DNA of 64,000 bases from NCBI RefSeq assembly GCF_001557535.2, contig NZ_CP014310.1:1-64000 (forward strand), in the 5' to 3' direction. Shown in pieces: positions 52,071 through 60,719 of this stretch. Made by a program: the position numbers and the translations under genes. How positions within the stretch are numbered: the first letter of the stretch is position 1; each line of letters begins with the position of its first letter. This stretch comes from Burkholderia sp. PAMC 26561 (GTDB taxonomy: Bacteria; Pseudomonadota; Gammaproteobacteria; Burkholderiales; Burkholderiaceae). The notes under the pieces are model-generated. The model ran no database searches. It saw only the letters and a program-made list of their open reading frames with translations, and was not told the DNA's origin.

Positions 52071-52942
52071 GATGTGACCGGATCGAAACGATGCGACAGG
52101 ACTACCCGATTTCCGTGCTGTGCCGTGTGTTTGAGCTAGGGGCCAGCAGTTTCTACGCTTGGCGCCGACGGCTCGACTCGCCACGTGCACAAGAGAACGC
52201 GCGCCTTGAAATCGAGATTGTAGCGGCGCACGAACGAACTCGGCAAACGTATGGGCGCGAGCGATTGCAGGCGGATCTGCTTGATCATGGCGTGTGCGTT
52301 GGCCTTCACCGCATTAGGCGCATTCGCACCAAGCTGGGACTGCGTTGCAAGCAGAAGCGCAAGTTCAGAAACACGACGGATTCGAAGCACGATTTGCCAG
52401 TCGCACCGAATTTGCTGGAACGCAACTTCGACATGAGCATGCCGAACCAGGCCTGGGTGAGCGATATCACGTACGTGTGGACAGATGAGGGCTGGTTGTA
52501 TCTAGCCGGCATCAAGGATCTGTTCAACGGCGAGCTGGTCGGCTACGCCATGAGCGAACGTATGACCCGCACCTTGGTAATGCAGGCGCTATTTGCCGCG
52601 GTCGCACTTAAACGGCCCGCAGCCGGTTTGATCCTACATTCGGATCGTGGCAGTCAATATTGTTCGCATGACTATCGGGATCTAGCAAAGCAGTTCGGCA
52701 TGACGATGTCCATGAGTCGCAAGGGCGATTGTTACGACAATGCGCCGATGGAAAGCTTCTGGGGGTCGCTCAAAAACGAACTCGTGCATCACCGCCGGTT
52801 CACGACGCGCGCCGAGGCCCGGCAGGCCATCACCGAATACATCGAGATCTTCTACAACCGGCAACGCAAGCAAGCCCGTCTTGACTATCTGTCGCCTGCT
52901 GCTTTCGTGCAGCGATTTTATAAAACGCGACTCGCGGCTTAA
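52067..52942 (+). CDS. IS3-family OrfB transposase (IS3-b2)
   Basis: GTG 52067 overlaps the orfA stop; the frame is also reached from orfA by -1 frameshift. HTH_21-like N-terminus, DDE core [60 protein letters not shown] and terminal NRQRKQARLDYLSPAAF. Complete, likely active. The GDCYDNA motif is the site attacked by the recombinase element in the 22996 copy. Confidence 0.92.
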   Translation: MRCDRIETMRQDYPISVLCRVFELGASSFYAWRRRLDSPRAQENARLEIEIVAAHERTRQTYGRERLQADLLDHGVCVGLHRIRRIRTKLGLRCKQKRKFRNTTDSKHDLPVAPNLLERNFDMSMPNQAWVSDITYVWTDEGWLYLAGIKDLFNGELVGYAMSERMTRTLVMQALFAAVALKRPAAGLILHSDRGSQYCSHDYRDLAKQFGMTMSMSRKGDCYDNAPMESFWGSLKNELVHHRRFTTRAEARQAITEYIEIFYNRQRKQARLDYLSPAAFVQRFYKTRLAA

Positions 52943-55047
52943 CCCATTGCTCTCCACTATTGACGACCGACCTCACTGTCGCGCACATTGGGGTAACCAG
53001 ACTTTCCCGACCACGGTCTTACCTGTTCTGCCATCACGTCATGATTGCCCAGGCAATCGGCTGAAGTCTCCTGCTGTTTGTAAGTGATGCGAATACTACT
53101 GACTTTAAACGGCTATTCTTGCGGCCGTGTAATCACTGTGGAACTCGCGACCGCGAGCCAAGAGTGCCCACACGATCCGCGCGTTCTTGTTTGCGAGTGC
53201 CACGGCGGCAACATTCCAGTTTCGTCGCGCTAACAGGCGCTGCAACCATCCCTCTTTCTGTTCCTTACGGCTGGCAGCCTGTATCACTGAACGCGCGCCG
53301 TGGATCAACAATGTTCTCAAATAAGTGTCACCCCTTTTACTGATACCGAGTAGCACGTTCTTGCCACCGCTGGAGTTCTGCCGAGGCACAAGCCCGAGCC
53401 ATGCGGCAAGCTGCCGGCCGTTTGCAAAGCTGGTTGCGTCGCCGATGGAGGCGATCAACGCACTTGCGGTAATCGGCCCGATGCCGGGCACCTTCGCAAG
53501 CTTGCAACTGGCGTCGTTCTCGCGGTGCCAGGCTTGGATCTGCGCCTCAAGTTCCCGAACCTGACGGTCGAGTTCTTTAAGGTGTTCCGTCAGGCGCTGG
53601 ATCAGCACGCGAAAGGATCCGGTCAACTCGTTGGTGGCATCTTCGAGGAGCTCGGGTACCCTTTGGGCAATGTGTGAGATCCCTTGCGGGACAACCAGTC
53701 CGAACTCACTGAGAAGGCCGCGTATCTGGTTGGCTTGCGCAGTACGGGCCCGCACGAAGCTTTGCCTGACACGATGCACTGACAGCACTGACTGCTGCTC
53801 GATGTTCTTGACTGGCACAAAGCGCATATTTGGCCGCGCCACAGCTTCGCAGATCGCCTCAGCGTCGGCCGCGTCGTTCTTGTTTGTCTTCACGTATGGC
53901 TTGACAAACTGAGGTGCAATTAGCCGCACGGTGTGTCCCATGGCCTTGAGCTTGCGAGCCCAGTAGTGCGCGCCCCCACACGCCTCCATCCCAATCTCTA
54001 TGAACGCGTCCCGTTTTGCAACAGTTTTCGTGTGTTCAGGCTGACAGGATGGGTTGCAGCTCTCTATCCGGCCTTCATGCAGCCGGTACTGCCGCCGCGG
54101 GCCCGTATGAAATTCGCTGACTCGCTCCTCATTCAGGCAACGAGCTCGAAGCTCGGATTGGGATACAGGTTTAGCGAGTCCCAGGTCCTACCTGACTAGT
54201 CATCACACTCGATTGCTGCGCAACCTTTTGACGCTCACTCTGGGTTAAACGTTAATCTCTGATGTCACGTGCGCCAATCAGGCGAGCTTCGCACTCACAT
54301 AATTCTTCTGGTACGGCCTGTCGTGGGCCAGTACCGCCCAGATCATCCGCGCCATCTTGTTGGCTAGCGCCACGATCACGACATTCTTCGGTCGCCGCTT
54401 GATCATTAGGTCGACCCACGTACCGGCTTCCTTTGCATGCCTCAATACTGCTCGTGCACCGTGGATCAACAGTGTGCGCAGATACGCATCGCCGCGCTTC
54501 GATATGCCGTGTAAGTTTATCTTGCCGCCTGACCCCGTCTGTTTTGGGACGAGACCGGCCCACGCAGCGAATTCCCGGCCCGAACTGAATGCCTTCGGAT
54601 CGCCCATCATCGCGACGGCTGCGGTTGCTGTCAGCAGTCCCACGCCAGGAATCTCGCTGATGGCCTTGACCGCTTTATCCTCTTTCTTCCACTCGCGCAT
54701 CCGACGCTCGATCTGCGCAACCTGCTCATCGAGTTTCGTTAACCCGTTCCACTGCTCGCGCAGCGTGTCGATCACCACCGCAGGCAGTCGCTCGGCAACC
54801 CGCGCCAGTACCCCCGGAATCGCCTTGTCCAGAGCCCCACGACCCATGCCCATTACCTCGCCGTACTCCGTCAATAGCCCACGCAGATTGTTGATCTGCA
54901 TCGTGCGAAACTTGATGAGCTGCTGACGCATCCGGTGCAGTGCAAGCATCGCTTGCTGCGTCTCGGTCTTCACCGCTACCGGCTTTGACCTTGCCTCGAA
55001 ACAACGTACAGCAGAGTAGATGGATAATCTGTTGAACGGAGGCAAAG

Positions 55048-55371
55048 ATGAGCGAAAAGAATGTACCGAATCGTCGCTACACGGAGGAATTCCGAGAGGA
55101 GGCGGCGCGGCTGGCGAATTCTGTCGGGCATAACGAGGCGGCACGGCGTCTGGGCGTGCCGGTGGCGACGATCGGAAATTGGGCGCGGCTACAGTTGAAA
55201 CAAGGTGTAGTGAGCGTTGCTGAAGTTGCGGTGCCAGCGCCCCGCACGAAGCCAGCGGTCTCAGAGCTGGAGGCGGAAAATAGCCGGCTTCGCAAGGAGC
55301 TGGCGAGTGCAAAGTTGGATATAGAAATACTCTCAAAAGCGACGGCATACTTCGCGAAGGGGTCGCGGTGA
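55048..55371 (+). CDS. IS3-family OrfA (IS3-a1)
   Basis: 107 residues: helix-turn-helix (YTEEFREEAARLANSVGHNEAARRLGVPVATIGNWARLQ) and zipper (VSELEAENSRLRKELASAKLDIEILSKAT). Preceded by GGAGG. Overlaps orfB, which is in the -1 frame. Confidence 0.92.
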   Translation: MSEKNVPNRRYTEEFREEAARLANSVGHNEAARRLGVPVATIGNWARLQLKQGVVSVAEVAVPAPRTKPAVSELEAENSRLRKELASAKLDIEILSKATAYFAKGSR

Positions 55372-56231
55372 AGTATGCATGGATCGACGCTAGCCGCGAC
55401 CGATACGCTGTCAGCAGGCTTTGCCGGTTGCTGTGCGTTTCACGCAGCGGCTACTGTCAGTGGCGTGTGCGAGGGCCAAGCGCGCGGGCGCTGCGGCGTA
55501 CTGAATTCGATGCTCACGTAGCCGCCGAGCACGCGCGAAGCCGGGCCACGTACGGTCGTCCACGACTGGTTAAAGAACTGAACGCACGAGGTGTGAAAAC
55601 CGGTGCGGAACGTGTACGACGCAGCCTTGTGCGTCAAGGACTGCGTCCAGTCTACCGCCGGAGGTGGCTTGCGACGACTGACTCGGCTCATCGTTTGCCG
55701 GTAGCGCCAAACGTACTGGACAGACGATTCGACGGCTGGGATGTGAATCAGGCGTGGGTGAGTGATATCACGTATTTGCCCACCGCAGAGGGGTGGCTGT
55801 ACTTGGCCGCGATTCTGGACCTGGGCAGTCGCAGAATTGTGGGATGGTCAATGTCCGAGCGCATTGATGCCGAACTGGTCTCTAATGCTTTACGATCGGC
55901 GTATTGGCAGCGTCGTCCAGGATCAGGGTTGATTTTACATTCGGACCGCGGCAGTCAATATGCAAGCTGGCGCTACAGGGAATTGGTCAGTCAGTACCAC
56001 ATGACGATGTCGATGAGTCGGCGCGCAAACGCCTGGGATAACGCACCAATGGAAAGCTTCTTCAAGACGTTAAAAGTCGAGCAAACGTCGCGATGTCGGT
56101 ACGAAACACGCGCGCAGGCGCGCCTAGATGTAGTCGATTGGATCGAAGGATTTTACAATCGACAGCGCATCCATTCGTCGATCGGTTACCGGACACCGTG
56201 CGATTACGAGACCGCACAAAAAGCAGCGTGA
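55368..56231 (+). CDS. IS3-family OrfB transposase (IS3-a1)
   Basis: 287 residues from GTG 55368 (overlapping orfA stop). [92 protein letters not shown] and NAWDNAPMESFFKTLKVEQT, ending FYNRQRIHSSIGYRTPCDYE. All DDE residues present. The IS3-b3 insertion lies 10 bases after the stop, so the gene itself is intact although the IS end is split. Confidence 0.93.
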   Translation: MKYAWIDASRDRYAVSRLCRLLCVSRSGYCQWRVRGPSARALRRTEFDAHVAAEHARSRATYGRPRLVKELNARGVKTGAERVRRSLVRQGLRPVYRRRWLATTDSAHRLPVAPNVLDRRFDGWDVNQAWVSDITYLPTAEGWLYLAAILDLGSRRIVGWSMSERIDAELVSNALRSAYWQRRPGSGLILHSDRGSQYASWRYRELVSQYHMTMSMSRRANAWDNAPMESFFKTLKVEQTSRCRYETRAQARLDVVDWIEGFYNRQRIHSSIGYRTPCDYETAQKAA

Positions 56232-56273
56232 GTTGCTGTATGAGGTCGGTCGTCAATAGTGGAGAGCAATGGG

Positions 56274-57149
56274 TTAAGCCGCGAGTCGCGTTTTATAAAA
56301 TCGCTGCACGAAGGCAGCAGGCGACAGATAGTCAAGACGGGCTTGCTTGCGTTGCCGGTTGTAGAAGATCTCGATGTATTCGGTGATGGCCTGCCGGGCC
56401 TCGGCGCGCGTCGTGAACCGGCGGTGATGCACGAGTTCGTTTTTGAGCGACCCCCAGAAGCTTTCCATCGGCGCATTATCGTAGCAATCGCCTTTGCGAC
56501 TCATGGACATCGTCATGCCGAACTGCTTTGCTAGATCCCGATAGTCATGCGAACAATATTGACTGCCACGATCCGAATGTAGGATCAAACCGGCTGCGGG
56601 CCGTTTAAGTGCGACCGCGGCAAATAGCGCCTGCATTACCAAGGTGCGGGTCATACGTTCGCTCATGGCGTAGCCGACCAGCTCGCCGTTGAACAGATCC
56701 TTGATGCCGGCTAGATACAACCAGCCCTCATCTGTCCACACGTACGTGATATCGCTCACCCAGGCCTGGTTCGGCATGCTCATGTCGAAGTTGCGTTCCA
56801 GCAAATTCGGTGCGACTGGCAAATCGTGCTTCGAATCCGTCGTGTTTCTGAACTTGCGCTTCTGCTTGCAACGCAGTCCCAGCTTGGTGCGAATGCGCCT
56901 AATGCGGTGAAGGCCAACGCACACGCCATGATCAAGCAGATCCGCCTGCAATCGCTCGCGCCCATACGTTTGCCGAGTTCGTTCGTGCGCCGCTACAATC
57001 TCGATTTCAAGGCGCGCGTTCTCTTGTGCACGTGGCGAGTCGAGCCGTCGGCGCCAAGCGTAGAAACTGCTGGCCCCTAGCTCAAACACACGGCACAGCA
57101 CGGAAATCGGGTAGTCCTGTCGCATCGTTTCGATCCGGTCACATCTCAC
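56274..57149 (-). CDS. IS3-family OrfB transposase (IS3-b3)
   Basis: Same protein as the copy at 52067-52942, with intact core and GDCYDNAPMES motif. The underlying bases GATTGCTACGATAATGCGCC (about 56478-56497, complement) are identical to the junction halves at 24028 and 27375 and so show the empty target site. Confidence 0.92.
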   Translation of the reverse strand: MRCDRIETMRQDYPISVLCRVFELGASSFYAWRRRLDSPRAQENARLEIEIVAAHERTRQTYGRERLQADLLDHGVCVGLHRIRRIRTKLGLRCKQKRKFRNTTDSKHDLPVAPNLLERNFDMSMPNQAWVSDITYVWTDEGWLYLAGIKDLFNGELVGYAMSERMTRTLVMQALFAAVALKRPAAGLILHSDRGSQYCSHDYRDLAKQFGMTMSMSRKGDCYDNAPMESFWGSLKNELVHHRRFTTRAEARQAITEYIEIFYNRQRKQARLDYLSPAAFVQRFYKTRLAA

Positions 57150-57448
57150 CGCGACTCCTTCGCGAAATAGACCGTCGCTTTTTTTAAAATATCGCGCTCC
57201 ATCGTGACCGTCGCCAGCTCGCGCTTGACCCGCGCCAATTCCGCCTCCAACTCGCTCTGCGGCTTTTGCGTCTCGCCTACCTTCGTTAGCGTCCCTTTTC
57301 GCTCGGCAACGACCCACGCGCCAAGCGTTTTAACCGACAAAGATAATCGGCCCGCAACTTCTCGCTGCGACAGTCCATCGACAAGAACGAGCTTCACCGC
57401 CTGCTCGCGAAACTCCTTCGTGTAGCGGCCTTTCGGTCCTCGATTCAT
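57146..57448 (-). CDS. IS3-family OrfA (IS3-b3)
   Basis: 100 residues, identical to the IS3-b2 OrfA. Same A7G frameshift signal before its stop. Confidence 0.92.
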   Translation of the reverse strand: MNRGPKGRYTKEFREQAVKLVLVDGLSQREVAGRLSLSVKTLGAWVVAERKGTLTKVGETQKPQSELEAELARVKRELATVTMERDILKKATVYFAKESR

Positions 57449-58206
57449 TTGATCTCCATTTCGCTCATTCTACGAAACATTGATCTCCACTTTCTTCAGC
57501 CTATCTCAGTACGTGGAAACGAGGCAAGGTCACTTGCCTGGTTGCTGCACGGCCAGCCAGATCGCCCGTGCGTCTGCAGCATCGTTTTTGTTGCGAATGT
57601 TAAACGCCTTGGCAAATTCCGCCGGTATCAGTCTGACCTCGTGGCCCATCTTTACAAGCTGCCTGGCCCAGTGGTGCGCACCACCGCACGCTTCCATTCC
57701 GATGAGGCAACGAGCACGGTTTGCAAAGTGCTCGAGAAACTGCGCCCGCTTGATCGGCTTGTTCACTATCTCTCCAGTTTCCTGATCGATGTAATGCACC
57801 TGGAACACGTGCTTGGCGATATCCACACCCACTGCCGTACAGTTCATGATTGGATCCTCCGGTTGCTTGTGAAAACTCGCATTTTGCACCTTGGGCGTAT
57901 CGATGCCATTAGCCCATGAGGATCCACCTTCCTCCGCTTACTGGCTCACGGGGTGGGACGCGTTCATTTCATTCAGACAGGGCGATAGGTTTGCGAAGAA
58001 CGCCGTAACCTGATCGCGTTTCAATGTTTTTTTCAGGACCGCTCTGCCATGTTCATTCACGCCATGTACGGCAAAAACAGTCTTCGCCAGATCGATGCCA
58101 ATTGTCGTAATATTCATAATGAGCGCTCCTATCGTTCAAGTGGTTGCTTCGCCACTTCCACTTTGGCACATCGGTGCCGTTTCGGGTGGGGACGTCCATC
58201 CCATTA

Positions 58207-58348
58207 AATCTGTGTCCAAAAAAACCGGAGGCGCCGCACCATGCGTTGTCCGAGCGGTGGTAGTGCGCGCTACGGAACTGCCTTGCTACTGCGGACAGCT
58301 CCCAAGCTTAGCTTCACGCCACAAAAGCCCCCCAATCTAAATGGAGCC
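58207..58348. other. short flank between IS110-X and the dehalogenase-like gene
   Basis: 142 bases with no recognisable gene, terminator or repeat. Confidence 0.4.
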
Positions 58349-59388
58349 TTAGGCAACAAGGTAGCCGTTAAGCGCATCCAGCAGCGGGCCGGGTACTTCT
58401 TCCGGAATCAAGTGACCACTCGGCAGCGCAAATCCGGTGACGTTCTCAACCTCGTTGCGCCATAACGCAAGCACATCGAACGTCTGTCCCACAGTGCCTT
58501 TACCACCCCACAATGCGAGCAGCGGGGGCGTCGCCTTGCCGTTAAAAGAAGTCACGTGCTCCCGGTCGATCGTAACGGTTGCCCGGTAGTCCTCGCAGAC
58601 CGCGTGGATGCAATCGGGGTGGGCATAACAGCGGAAGTATTCAGCAAACGCTTCTGGCGTGACGGCGCCGGGCGTCTTGCTCTGAACATCGAGATGCGCA
58701 CGCAGGTATAGCTCCGGCTCGGCCCCCACCATGCGCTCCGGAAGCGGGGCGGCCTGAATGTGGAAGAACCACCAGAAGTACTTGGTCGCGAATGATTCGT
58801 CGGTGTGCGCGTACATCTCGTCGGCGGGAGCAATGTCGAGTGTCACTGCACGTTCGATCGTCTCTGGGTAATACATCATCATTGCATGAAGGACCCGGCC
58901 GCCGCGATCGTGGCCGACTGCCTGGAACGTGTCATGTCCAAGCGTCTTCATGACTTCGACGAGATCCAGCCCCATATTTTTCTTCGAATAATTGACATGG
59001 TTCACGCCGCCATCCGGTTTGCTCGAATCGCCATAACCGCGCAGATCGACGAGCACCACCGTGTACTTTTGTGCAAGTTGTGTCGCGACTTTATGCCATT
59101 CCATATGCGTGGCCGGATGGCCGTGAATCAGCAGCAAAGGGGGCCTTCGCCGCCGACCAGCGTATTGATGGTCGCACCGGAAGTCTTGATAAAGCGTTGC
59201 GAGAAGCCCGGAAAAAAGCGCTTGTTTGCACCTCGCGCAGCGGCCGACAACGTCACTCCCGAAGAGGACGCGCCGGTCGCCGCGGCGGAAGCAGCGAAGC
59301 TATTGCCAGCCAGTCCGATTCCGACCGCGCCGACAGTCGCAAGTCCCGCTGTCAGGATGTTACGTCTTTGTTTGTTTTCGATTTGCAT
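58349..59388 (-). pseudogene. haloacetate dehalogenase-like alpha/beta hydrolase with Tat signal, one frameshift
   Basis: N-terminal frame (59388-59128): Tat-type signal (QRRNILTAGLATVGAVGIGLAG), then TLVGGEGP. At 59139-59143 five G (C on the coding strand) stand where six restore GPPLLLIHGHPATHMEWHKVA. The second frame has the family hallmarks: VVLVDLRGYGDSSKP, VGHDRGGRVLHAMM (Asp nucleophile followed by Arg and Arg+4), and GHLIPEEVPG (catalytic His). In fluoroacetate dehalogenases a His-Trp pair near residue 155 and a Tyr form the halide pocket; here the corresponding stretch reads YFWWFF, so the His is replaced. Halide specificity is therefore uncertain. The single-base loss may be a sequencing error. 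Confidence 0.8.
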
Positions 59389-59468
59389 TTGAATGTTGCC
59401 TTGATCAAAACTATTTTAAATACGAAGCGCGAGTCGAATTGCGTTCGCTGATTTGATTCACAGGAAAA

Positions 59469-59756
59469 TCAGTTCGTAGCCGCTACGCTCGCTGAAACCA
59501 TACGCTGGGCCGCATTCTTTTGAGCAAGCCATTTCTCAGCCGCCTGAAGGTTCCTTGGATAATGGTTGTCATCGGCTGTAGCGTCGTATCCAACGGATTC
59601 CAGGTCGGCCAGTTCTTTCCGCACCTGAGCGCGCGTCACGCCGGAGTGCGATGCCGGCTGGACTTGTTGTGCTTGCGCCGGCAAGGCGACGACGCCACTA
59701 ACTGCGATGGCGAACGCGACACATTTACTCGCTTCGACAAGCGTTTTAACAAGCAT
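59469..59756 (-). CDS. DUF4148-family secreted protein
   Basis: 95 residues with a signal peptide (cleavage after LPAQA, about residue 29) and the DUF4148 motif VTRAQVRKELADLESVGYDATADDNHYPRNLQAAEKWLA. Small periplasmic proteins of this family are abundant in Burkholderia relatives; function unknown. 80 bases downstream of its end starts the dehalogenase-like gene on the same strand. The region to the two-component genes (59757-59980) is AT-rich and divergent, so it may be a target of the neighbouring response regulator. Confidence 0.9.
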   Translation of the reverse strand: MLVKTLVEASKCVAFAIAVSGVVALPAQAQQVQPASHSGVTRAQVRKELADLESVGYDATADDNHYPRNLQAAEKWLAQKNAAQRMVSASVAATN

Positions 59757-59980
59757 GATTCTCTTCCTTTATAAACGGATCAAGCCGTCGAGATAGATAA
59801 AAACTCGTTTCGGATGATCGAGTGGATTTAATGATTTCTTGCTTCGGAAATAATGCTATCGCTGAATCGGCTTACAAGGATGAGTCAAAAATTAAAGTTT
59901 TTTCATCATAGCGATGCGCTTGTAATGTCGGCGCCCGATTTTATTTTTTAATCGTCAGTACAAGGATTATTCGCTAAGAT
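59757..59980. promoter_or_regulatory. divergent promoter region between DUF4148 gene and response regulator
   Basis: 224 bases, strongly AT-rich at 59820-59970 compared with its surroundings, with several candidate -10 boxes (e.g. TAAGAT at 59973). It separates two divergent genes and most likely contains both promoters. No clear response-regulator direct repeats could be identified by eye. Confidence 0.45.
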
Positions 59981-60718
59981 ATGGAATACTCCTGCCGTCG
60001 AAATCGAATCAATAAAGTGGCTGAAAAAACGAATGCGCCGCGTCGAATTCTGGTTGTCGAGGACGATCCCGGCACTGCAGCCGATATCGCGCGGACGCTG
60101 CATGAGCATGCCTTTGAAGCCGACCTCGTGACGACGGGCGGCGAGGCATTGCGCAAGGCCCTAGCCGGCGGTTACGACGCCATGACGCTCGATCGCATGC
60201 TGCCCGACGCCGACGGAATCATGGTCGTGCGCCTCCTCAGGGAAAATGCCGTGGACCTCCCTGTGCTGATGATCAGCGCGCTGTCCGATATCGATGAAAA
60301 AGTGCGGGGCCTGCGAGCGGGCGGCGACGACTATCTCACCAAGCCATATCATCCGGACGAGTTGATGGTGCGTCTGGAAGTCATGATTCGCCGCAAGGAC
60401 TCGGCGCAAGCCGCCAGTAACACGACGCTGAAAGTCGGAACGCTCGAAGTCGATCTAATCCGGCAGGTGGTCAGGCGATCGGGCACGGTGATCGAACTCA
60501 GTCAGGCTGAATACCGGTTGCTGGTGTACATGATGGAGCAGAGTCATTCAGTACTAAGCCGGCCGATGATTTTCGAAGCGGTGTGGGGATATCGCTTTGA
60601 TCCGGGCACGAACCTGATCGAGGTGCATATCGGGCGCTTGCGCAAGAAGATCGATATTGAAGGCGAGGAGCCTTTGTTCCACACCATTCGCAACAAAGGC
60701 TATTGCCTTGGAGCATGA
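59981..60718 (+). CDS. OmpR/PhoB-family response regulator
   Basis: 245 residues. Receiver domain 22-137: acidic pocket VVEDDPG, phospho-acceptor Asp71 in LDRMLPDADG, Thr/Ser switch MISALSD and Lys120 in DDYLTKPYHP. C-terminal winged helix 150-243 (LEVDLIRQVVRRSGTVIELSQAEYRLLVYMMEQ, RPMIFEAVWGYRFDPGTNLIEVHIGRLRKKID). Start may instead be further in (KVAEKTNAPRRILVVED); no strong Shine-Dalgarno at 59981. Followed by its sensor kinase after one base. Signal and targets unknown. Confidence 0.92.
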   Translation: MEYSCRRNRINKVAEKTNAPRRILVVEDDPGTAADIARTLHEHAFEADLVTTGGEALRKALAGGYDAMTLDRMLPDADGIMVVRLLRENAVDLPVLMISALSDIDEKVRGLRAGGDDYLTKPYHPDELMVRLEVMIRRKDSAQAASNTTLKVGTLEVDLIRQVVRRSGTVIELSQAEYRLLVYMMEQSHSVLSRPMIFEAVWGYRFDPGTNLIEVHIGRLRKKIDIEGEEPLFHTIRNKGYCLGA

Positions 60719-60719
60719 C

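Larger units (their letters stand above)
51708..52975 (+). mobile_element. IS3-family element IS3-b2, complete
   Basis: 1268 bases from TGAGATAGGCTGAAG to GACGACCGACCTCA, flanked by CTG duplications (51705-51707 and 52976-52978). Sits in the 3' non-coding end of IS110-X. Same element as 56241-57508 and 22996-27609. Confidence 0.92.
56241..57508 (-). mobile_element. IS3-family element IS3-b3, complete
   Basis: 1268 bases in inverted orientation relative to IS3-b2, flanked by GTA duplications (56238-56240 and 57509-57511) inside the right end of IS3-a1. Innermost of the nested set. Confidence 0.93.
54986..57532 (+). mobile_element. IS3-family element IS3-a1, containing IS3-b3
   Basis: Terminal inverted repeats TGACCTTGCCTCG (54986-54998) and complement (57520-57532), flanked by CTT duplications (54983-54985 and 57533-57535) in the codons for QPGKPV of transposase Y. 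Its right end is split by IS3-b3 with a GTA duplication. Without that insertion it is 1276 bases. Confidence 0.92.
54278..57847 (-). pseudogene. IS110-family transposase of element Y, split by IS3-a1
   Basis: N-terminal part 57847-57536 (MNCTAVGVDIAKHVFQVHYI, GMEACGGAHHWARQL, KNDAADARAIWLAVQQPG) and C-terminal part 54985-54278 (PVAVKTETQQAMLALHRMRQ, IPGVGLLTATAAVAMMGDPKAF, AAWAGLVPKQTGSGGK, ISKRGDAYLRTLLIHGAR). Joined at the CTT duplication, they give a perfect 340-codon frame (312 + 708 bases). Currently inactive. Confidence 0.9.
53997..57974 (-). mobile_element. IS110-family element Y (IS1111-like), interrupted by IS3-a1
   Basis: Subterminal inverted repeats ATGAACGCGTCCC (54000-54012) and complement (57955-57967), 3 and 7 bases inside the ends. 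Inserted in the transposase gene of X. Without IS3-a1 it is 1428 bases. The 281-base 3' non-coding end (53997-54277) is nearly the same as that of element Z (8123-8195 plus 9537-9743). Confidence 0.85.
53105..58117 (-). pseudogene. IS110-family transposase of element X, split by element Y
   Basis: N-terminal part 58117-57975 (MNITTIGIDLAKTVFAVHG, with the first catalytic Asp) and the rest 53996-53105 (IGMEACGGAHYWARKLKAMG, KNDAADAEAICEAVARP, VPGIGPITASALIASIGDATSF, AAWLGLVPRQNSSGGKNVLLGISKRGDTYLRTLL). The two pieces join exactly in frame (143 + 892 bases = 345 codons), so removing Y restores a 344-residue transposase. Currently inactive. Confidence 0.9.
51560..58206 (-). mobile_element. IS110-family element X (IS1111-like), interrupted twice
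   Basis: Subterminal inverted repeats ATGGACGCCCCC (51563-51574) and complement of ATGGACGTCCCC (58188-58199; one mismatch), at the same 3- and 7-base offsets from the ends as in elements W and Y. Removing IS3-b2 (51708-52975 plus 3 bases) and element Y (53997-57974) leaves 1398 bases with an intact 344-codon transposase and a 274-base 3' non-coding end, matching the other IS110 elements in architecture. Confidence 0.75.
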
